Origin: Pristionchus mayeri | Taxonomy: Eukaryota; Nematoda; Chromadorea; Rhabditida; Neodiplogasteridae | Assembly (NCBI GenBank): GCA_036245805.1 | Contig: BTRK01000005.1 | Coordinates: 47,045,216 to 47,109,215 of the forward strand | Direction of reading: 5' to 3' | DNA: 64,000 nt | In this document: in pieces, positions 57,742-64,000 of the stretch | Layout: every line of letters begins with the position of its first letter | How positions within the stretch are numbered: position 1 is the first letter of the stretch | The notes under the pieces: model-generated | What the model was told of the DNA's origin: nothing | What the model saw: only the letters and a program-made list of their open reading frames with translations | The model's database searches: none | Translations under genes and position numbers: made by a program

Positions 57742-58992
57742 TTAGGTTGAATAGAAAGTCTTTATCCACTTTTTATTTCCCTTCTTCTGACAATAAAGCA
57801 CAAGAGCAAAATCAAACATATGCACCATTGTTATCTACGACAAATCTCCAACGTTCAGGCAACTTATGGATTCCCTCCTTATAGAACCCATCTCGGCGCG
57901 AATTAAAATATTGCTTGAGTGCGGCCTCGATCGCCCCACGGGAAGTGAAGGATCTCTGATCGAAATGACGGGTCAGATCTGAGAACAACCAATAATCCGA
58001 AGGGGCCAAGTCAGGAGAATACGGTGGATGAGGGAGAATCATCCAGCCATATTTGGACAGCTCCTGCTTGACCTGCCGTGCAACATGGGGTCGGGCGTTA
58101 TCGTGTTGATAGTACACTTTCTTGCCGTTCAGGGGAGATTGTGCGACTTTCTTCTTGAGATTCTGTAGTTGTTTCGTGTAGACGTCTCCAGTAATTGTCC
58201 GCCCCTCAGGTAGGAGTTCCCAGTAAATCGGGCCATCCACTCCCCACCAGACAGAGAGCAAGATTGTCTTGGGGTGAAGGTCAGGCTTTGCGACGTCCTG
58301 TGGGGTCTCATTGGCATCCACCCACTGTGCCCTCCTATGGTGATTCTCATAGTAGACCCACTTCTCGTCCCCTGTTATGAGACGGTCCAACCATCGATCT
58401 CCAGCGTGAAGAGTGAGTAGAGAAAGGGAATCGTCAACTCGGTGGTCAAGCTGGTCTTGGGTCAATTCGTGGGGTATGAAACGGCCTAGCTTCTTCTTCT
58501 TGCCAATGGAGACCAAACCATTTACGATGGTGCCTTGCGATACCCCAAGTGTGGATGCCATGTCGCGGGTGCTTTGGAAGGGATCCGATTCCACTACGAT
58601 CCGTAGTGCATCCAAATCCAGCTCGGGTGGCCTCCCAGACCGGTCACGATCATCCATGGAAAAGTCCCCCTTCTCGAAGCGTTGGTACCAATTGCGTATG
58701 GTCTTGTAGTGAGGGGCATATGACTCGTAGACTTCAGCCAACTGACGTTCCGATTCCTTCATTGTAGTGTGAGAGAGGAATAAGAATAACAGAACGTTGC
58801 GGATGTGCAAGGCCGTGGGAACAAACATCGTGGTCTTACTAGTGGCAGAATGAAAAGATTGGAATGGGAGGTTGTTGACCACATAGTCCCTTTGTCATGT
58901 GTTATTCACTAGAGGCGAGGGAACACCAAAGGTATCCTGCACTGAGCAGTGATCGAGCAAAACAGTGGATAAAGACTTTCTATTCAACCTAA
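57742..58992 (-). mobile_element. Full-length mariner transposon (1,251 bp)
   Basis: Perfect terminal inverted repeats of about 28 bp (TTAGGTTGAATAGAAAGTC...) with TA on both sides (57,740-57,741, 58,993-58,994). One open transposase gene fills the element. Identical ends and an unbroken frame suggest a recent, possibly still active insertion, between a CTCGCGAGT cluster and unique sequence. Confidence 0.95.
57812..58828 (-). CDS. mariner transposase (DD34D)
   Basis: 338 residues from the first ATG (58,828); the frame is open 18 codons further, but without an ATG. Length fits mariner transposases (about 345). Order: N-terminal helix-turn-helix region with TIRNWYQRFEKGDFSMDDR and RSGRPPELD, a second HTH (TRDMASTLGVSQGTIVNGLV), the WVDANETPQDV linker-like block, then the catalytic triad: D in TGDEKW, D in QHDNARPH and D in SPDLAPSDYWLF, the last two separated by 34 residues. 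The enzyme cuts and pastes its own element at TA sites in the nucleus. No stop or frameshift is seen. Intronless; no promoter identified. It could also drive the TA-flanked MITEs nearby, but their end sequences differ. Confidence 0.95.
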   Translation of the reverse strand: MFVPTALHIRNVLLFLFLSHTTMKESERQLAEVYESYAPHYKTIRNWYQRFEKGDFSMDDRDRSGRPPELDLDALRIVVESDPFQSTRDMASTLGVSQGTIVNGLVSIGKKKKLGRFIPHELTQDQLDHRVDDSLSLLTLHAGDRWLDRLITGDEKWVYYENHHRRAQWVDANETPQDVAKPDLHPKTILLSVWWGVDGPIYWELLPEGRTITGDVYTKQLQNLKKKVAQSPLNGKKVYYQHDNARPHVARQVKQELSKYGWMILPHPPYSPDLAPSDYWLFSDLTRHFDQRSFTSRGAIEAALKQYFNSRRDGFYKEGIHKLPERWRFVVDNNGAYV

Positions 58993-59327
58993 TATATTTT
59001 TTCCATGTTTATACTCGGAGCGTATCCAGCTACGATTGATATTCGAAAGCAATCTAGCCGGTTATTAACCCTGTGAAGATCATGATGAGCTGGTGGGAAA
59101 ATGTGAACGATCGATGGGAGGGATGACATAGGCTCATAACTAGTGCTCAGGAAACAATAATAATGCAAGTGAACAACCGCTGGATTTTGATCGATTTTGC
59201 TATTTTTCGGTACGGATAAGCTGGATAATTGTTAAAGTAGGTGTAACACGAATAAGAGATGAGAAGGTAATACATTCTGATGAGCGTGTTAGGTAGATAT
59301 AATGTTTCCCCTAACCCCGAAAAAATC

Positions 59328-59404
59328 GTGATCATAGCGCAGTGGGTAACTCCTACGCGCCAAGCCCAATCTACAAGGGTTCGAATCCAGCTTGGCGCGA
59401 TTCG
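59328..59404 (+). other. tRNA-like sequence (A and B boxes)
   Basis: TAGCGCAGTGGGTAA fits a pol III A box and GGTTCGAATCC a B box 40 bases later. The acceptor and T stems do not pair, so this is a decayed tRNA or a tRNA-derived SINE head rather than a working tRNA gene. Confidence 0.5.
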
Positions 59405-59786
59405 TTGTTGCTGCTTTTCTTATTCATTTCAAATACGCGCGCTTTCGCCTGCGCTGAGGCCCGATCTTCTCATTCTCATATCTCATCTGTGTCACTTCGG
59501 ATAAAGTGATTTCTCATCGGATTTCTGTCCTCTACGACAACCACTATTCCACGTGTACAATCTATTTTGCGTGTTACTCCTTCTTTAATGCAAACTAAAG
59601 TAATATTAACGGTTTTACGGTTTTATATGCCAGGTCATTCAAAATCAAAAATCTTTCTGCAAAAATTGTCAAAAATTCAATTTCTGGACTGTTCGAAAAG
59701 GTTCAATCTCCTGATGAAAGAGGCATTCCCGAATTTTGCCTTTTAAATATATGGTCATATATGGCGACAGGTAGCTTGTGCGTTAA

Positions 59787-60151
59787 AGAAAGACTGTCAG
59801 CAAAGTTGAAATTTTGACGTTGTCATAACCATTACCGACCTTTGTACAACCATAAGAGATTCTGAAAATTTCAAATGCGTATCTCTATTTTGAACCGAGT
59901 TATCATTAGTTGGCAGAATGCCAAGGAGGGCTTGAAGGGAAGGGACGTGCGGGAATTCAAATATCTAGAAGATTTTTCAAAAACTGGTGGGATTCGAATC
60001 CGCAACCTTCCGATTACGCAGCGACTGCTTTACCACTGAGCTATGCGATTGACCTTTGCCTATCCTCTTAGCTCGCGCTATGATCATGGGATGATTGTCT
60101 AGGTCATGGTTATGACAGCGTCAAAAATTTAACTTTGCTGACACTCCTTCT
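59787..60151. mobile_element. TTAA-flanked MITE (365 bp) carrying a tRNA-like insert
   Basis: TTAA at 59,783-59,786 and 60,152-60,155; ends AGAAAGACTGTCAGCAAAGTT-like and its complement, pairing for about 55 bp. A piggyBac-type target. On the minus strand at about 60,045-59,985 lies TAGCTCAGTGGTAAAGC followed by GGATTCGAATCC, a better A/B-box pair than at 59.3 kb with a pairing D arm, but the anticodon and acceptor arms are broken. Confidence 0.72.
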
Positions 60152-60674
60152 TTAAACCTTAAAATATCGAATCATCAACCGGTGCTGAAAACGAAGATGC
60201 TCCGAAAATGGCCATTTCCATAACTAAATATCCATGTTGTATAATTGTTACATAAATTTTGAGAGGACTGTTGTTACATGAACCAAAACGAGAATATAAA
60301 CTCAATATAGATGTAGCTTCATGTATGTTTAGAATTGGGGTGCCTATGCATGTTGGTTCGAAGATATGGTGAATTAAAATCACTATCGTCATGCTAATCA
60401 TAACTGCATTTTTTTAAGCGCACCAGTTTGACCCCATCGTTCATGGGATGTAGGGCTTCAATAGTGTTTTCAAAAGTACGCATACCACGCTATACAATGA
60501 TGGCATGATATTAGTCAAATGTCTGATTTCCGTAGAGCACAAGTCGAAACAAAAGTAACTCTATTTTCGCGCGACAGAGCATTTGACTTTACCTGGTGAT
60601 AGCAATAATGTCAATAGAGGCTTGACTCAGTGTGCGCTAAAGAGAGTATCGATGCACTCACTGAATGCATCGAA

Positions 60675-61850
60675 CCATATCACGCCATTCACCTAAGAAT
60701 CGGGCTCAAAGTCGGATTTGCCTAAATCATGCAAGTCGAGTTTTCTTAAGTTTCTCACTCCTCTAGCACCCCGAAACATGCATACATCTTTAAATTTGCA
60801 AACCGTCATTTTGGAGGACCTGGCACCGTGTCATTGGTTCTGGTTCAAGTCTTTACCCACAATTTTCTCGCTTTCACTTCACTTTTGTGAAAAATAGCCG
60901 TCTGAGGGACCCCCGCTTATTTTTTGAGCTCTATCGATCTGTACAAACAAGAACTCATGAAAACGAATTTGAACAGTGATACATTCAAGGTCGATTTTCT
61001 CAAAAAATTTGCCAAAGATGCAGCTCAAATTTAATGAGTGCAAAGCCCTTGTTGAGAGCTGTAAAATAAGGTGCTGACGGTTTTTGGAATCTTTCTGGAA
61101 GTACCCTTTACTCCACTTTAAAGTTACGAGTTGATTTGAACTCATTTTATTCGCTGCCGACCGCGCTTCTTCCGAGGCTAAGCGAGGAATGAAACCGCTT
61201 TTCAGTAATTGCTTAGATATATCCGCTTGTGTTTCAAAAAATAATGAAACTGACAAATCAAATTAGTTCACAAATTTAGCATTGAAACATATCTGAAATT
61301 CAATTTTTTTTTAAAATTGTGCTCTCATTTCTCGCTTCGCCTCGGAAAAGGCGCGGTCGTGAGCGAATGAAATGCTTTCAAATCAACTCGTAACTTTAAA
61401 GTGGAGTAAAGGGTACTTCCAGAAAGATTCCAAAAACCGTCAGCACCTTATTTTAAAGCTCTCAACAAGGGCTTTGCACTCATCAAATTTGAGCTGCATC
61501 TTTGGAAAAGTTTTTGAGAAAATCGACCTTGAATGTATCACTGTTCAAATTCGTTTTCATGAGTTCTTGTTTGTACAGATTGATAGAGCTCAAAAAATAA
61601 GCGGGGGTCCCTCAGACGGCTATTTTTCACAAAAGTGAAGTGAAAGCGAGAAAATTGTGAGTAAAGACTTGAACCAGAACCAATGACACGATGCCAGGTC
61701 CTCCAGAATGATGGTATGCAAAACAGATTTGCAGTATCTCTCTGATAGATACAGACCCATTCATTCCCGCAAAAAACTCAAATATCGATTTTCAGTGAAA
61801 TCCGAAAATTGGACAATTCACCTCAATTCTTAGGTGAACGGCGTGATATG
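60675..61850. mobile_element. 1.18-kb foldback element
   Basis: Ends CATATCACGCCATTCACCTA / TAGGTGAACGGCGTGATATG. Nested inside, about 60,790-61,150 and 61,370-61,725 form nearly identical inverted arms (both encode the same chance frame). The middle holds a plus TGTTTCA (61,230-61,236) and a minus one (61,283-61,289), neither with a proper start signal. End sequence relates it to the 12.1-14.7 kb element. Confidence 0.82.
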
Positions 61851-61880
61851 AGGATCGGTTGAAAGTAAGGGCTCGTAAAT

Positions 61881-61945
61881 CCAAAAATATATGCCAAGTT
61901 ACCAATTCTCTGAAGATTCGTCTTCTTTGAGTTAACCATGAAACC
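61881..61945 (-). ncRNA. Possible 21U/piRNA gene, variant core
   Basis: Variant core GGTTTCA on minus (plus 61,939-61,945). TGGT ends at +38. Predicted RNA is 61,901 down to 61,881. Confidence 0.4.
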
Positions 61946-62059
61946 TAAATTTACAATTTGTCTCTTTTTAGGTTCAGTTTATTTCGGTCACTAGTCGGCT
62001 TCACGAATAGATATTTCATCTTCTCAGACTCGACTTCATCTCGTTCTCTCTCTCCAACT

Positions 62060-62104
62060 CTCATCACGATAGAAGCCTAAGCCTAAGCCTTCTATCGTGA
62101 TGAG
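62060..62104. repeat. Hairpin with interstitial telomere repeat
   Basis: CTCATCACGATAGAAG / CTTCTATCGTGATGAG, 16-bp perfect stem, enclosing GCCTAAGCCTAAGCC, i.e. two and a half units of the nematode telomere repeat TTAGGC read on the other strand. Confidence 0.85.
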
Positions 62105-62716
62105 CATAACATAACAATAGATTCAGGGACGTCCAACTACCGTACCTTTCCTGAACCTACCGTACTCCCATGCAGGATGCTTGGCGTGCCCATCGATAGC
62201 GATACGTGCTTCATTGTTTGCGTGCTCGTATCAGCTGTGACGATTTGCGCTTTTGTCATACCCCCATAATAGATCGTGCGACGTCTATGGAAAAAACATA
62301 ACAATGACACCACAGTCATAAACTAAAATATAAACAGTTAATTACTCAAAATTATAATCAAGAAATAGAACGACGAGGCAGACCAATCGGAAACATAATT
62401 TTTCTCAGTCTCGGGTATCCTCTTGAGTCGGCTCGAGTCCTATCTCTGCTTATCTAGTTATAACAAATTAGTGGAAATTTCGAGGGGCATATGGGTGTAC
62501 GTAATTTATATTATGGTGCGAACGTTTTGGCGTCTAAGCGATTTTTCTGGGAGATTTTTTCTTCTTGAGCGGTCCGTCTAGGCCAAAATAAGGGGAGTCT
62601 TTCCCTCTCATTTTCTCCTCTCATTTCGGGGAAGATAGGCTAGATTCGAATCCTGGGTTCGAATCCCGCGTACTCGGACTAAGGATTGTAATATTTTATT
62701 AGTATAATATTTATCA
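62105..62716. other. Intergenic stretch with repeat traces
   Basis: Third copy of the GACGTCCAA unit near 62,130. A GGTTCGAATCCC B-box-like sequence at about 62,657 has no A box at the right distance. No gene recognised. Confidence 0.45.
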
Positions 62717-62782
62717 TACTATAGAATCGATCTCTTATCGTCCGTATCCATTTTCAAGAAAATATACAATATCTGTGAAGCA
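62717..62782 (-). ncRNA. Predicted 21U/piRNA gene, variant core
   Basis: Variant core TGCTTCA on minus (plus 62,776-62,782). CGAT ends at +39. Predicted RNA is 62,737 down to 62,717. Confidence 0.55.
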
Positions 62783-62819
62783 TAGGCTCACGTGGAATTA
62801 ATTGTTTATTTATGAGACT

Positions 62820-63010
62820 CTTTTAATCAGTGAACATATTTGTGAAGACCCTTGCCAAGTGCTAAAAATCGAAATCCTCTTAAATGCGCATACATGTAGT
62901 ACTCGGTGAGTGTAGCTCAGGCGTGACCTATTAAGTGTTCTAGATTGCTCGCTGAGGAAAGAAATGCACTTTAGTCCTAAAATTTAAATTTTCGAATTTT
63001 GCCATTGCGA
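62820..63010 (+). repeat. Direct repeat, second copy of 49.38-49.56 kb
   Basis: Same order of shared blocks as the first copy, about 80% alike by eye. Confidence 0.75.
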
Positions 63011-64000
63011 ATCCGATTTGAATCGCATAGCTAATAACTATATTCCGATATATCGGTTATCGTTTCCCTATTGCAAAGACACGATATAGTTGTGAGAGGC
63101 GTGGAATATATATTTTCTGACGATACTTTAGTCCATAAGTTTGTGCCCACCATTAAACGAACGCGATATTGTAAGATAGCACACTAGGTCGGATGAGAAC
63201 TATGGCGACAGTGTCGTCAATCTCGCATCCTCTGGCCTGCGAGAATAATCTGATCATATTGCAAGAGAGCGAGGATACAGAATAACGCAGAGAGCGTCGC
63301 GCAGCCGTGAATAAATGGAAGACAATCCTCAACTGATCCAACTGCTACTGGAGTGCGTTGTGTCCGCGAGTGTTGAACGAAAGGGTAACGAAAAAAATAA
63401 TCAACTGATACATTTAGGTTTCACTAGCAACATAAAGAGGGACAATCTACTGATAACTGATCAAGTGATGGATGTTATGACAAAAGAACAAAATAGTATG
63501 CACCCACATCGCCTTGCCTGCGATTTTGTCCAATCAATCTTGATTAGAAAAATCCATTTTCGTAAGCTACATTGATTGGATCTCATAACTTTTGAGATGA
63601 GGTATTCTGATTTTTGCAGATTCTGGATCCTCAGTTACAATACAAACAAGGTAACGTAATTCTGAGCATTTTCTCATAATTTCATGGTGAGCGCATCATC
63701 ATATTTGCTAAGATATTTGCCAAACTGTGACACCTATTTGAAATAATCAGATTCCGTTCTTTGAGAGTAGAATGCGTAACAATGCGGTATCATGAACTTC
63801 TTAAAGTACAACAATATACGCGGAACGGGAAAATGATCGCAGCAAAATATTTGCCCGTTCCGCGAGTATTAATGCTAGTGAAGATGTTTTCATCATCACA
63901 GCACTTTGCTGACAGCATTACACTCACGGTACACGCAATTATTGATTCACTGCTTGCTTCTCGCCCTCACTTAGCTGCCATTTTCTTGCGTTCTTCTTTC
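63011..64000. other. Intergenic stretch at window end
   Basis: An 86-codon frame (63,315-63,575) has no recognisable domain and I do not call it a gene. A stem-loop at 63,813-63,870 (ACGCGGAACGGG ... CCCGTTCCGCG, about 17 of 20 paired, 18-base loop) is the only structured element seen. Confidence 0.45.

Noticed and set aside
58829..58882. 18-codon extension of the mariner transposase upstream of the ATG
   Set aside because: No ATG in it; the 338-residue product from 58,828 already matches the family's length.
59985..60045. tRNA gene on the minus strand
   Set aside because: D arm and B box are good, but the anticodon stem has mismatches and the acceptor ends do not pair.
60879..61256. 125-residue frame and its inverted partner at 61,372-61,638
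   Set aside because: Same sequence read in the two arms of a foldback element; no family resemblance.
62657..62668. GGTTCGAATCCC as part of a tRNA
   Set aside because: No A box at a suitable distance and no cloverleaf.

Overview
The window reads as nuclear DNA of a nematode, most likely a rhabditid/diplogastrid (Pristionchus-like) worm. It is AT-rich with short introns and CAG-type splice acceptors. A two-and-a-half-unit stretch of the nematode telomere unit TTAGGC lies at 62,075-62,090. Above all, it is crowded with the 'Ruby' promoter motif of nematode 21U/piRNA genes, core (C)TGTTTCA. The species is an inference; nothing in the window is diagnostic.

Main reading: this is a piRNA (21U-RNA) gene cluster. 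By eye I count about 56 exact TGTTTCA 7-mers on the two strands (about 8 expected by chance in uniform sequence). For 37 of them a Y-R-N-T tetranucleotide ends 37-41 nt downstream, most often at exactly 39, which is the published architecture of motif-dependent 21U-RNA genes. Nine one-base variants (CGTTTCA, TGCTTCA, TGATTCA, GGTTTCA) carry the same tetranucleotide at 38-40 nt. I annotate 46 likely loci plus one weaker one. They fill 0.5-32 kb and 45-63 kb on both strands and nearly disappear across the gene-bearing middle (33-45 kb, two loci).

The middle holds remnants of protein genes. A DGAT2/MGAT-type acyltransferase gene (33.7-35.1 kb) has stops, a frameshift and an internal deletion. 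Unrecognised exon-like pieces follow (35.4-35.85 kb). An adenylate kinase gene (36.45-37.57 kb) has a decayed P-loop, a frameshift and a stop. A long multi-exon minus-strand gene (37.6-42.3 kb) encodes a THAP finger, a zinc-binding segment, a DDE transposase-like core and an acidic/RG-rich tail.

The rest is mobile DNA, much of it in unusually palindromic form. There is a full-length mariner with an open DD34D transposase (57.7-59.0 kb) and a Mutator-like element with a broken transposase and a nested hairpin MITE (17.2-20.1 kb). A 3.4-kb near-perfect foldback element has an empty-site counterpart in the same window. There are at least ten further inverted-repeat elements, including TTAA-, TA- and 8-bp-TSD MITEs. 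A 910-bp direct duplication (1-910 and 9,552-10,461) and a 1.5-kb inverted duplication (about 3.17-8.25 kb against 23.56-25.07 kb) have copied piRNA loci, so the cluster appears to grow by local duplication and to be cut up by transposons. Coordinates, spacings and counts were made by hand and may be off by a base or two.
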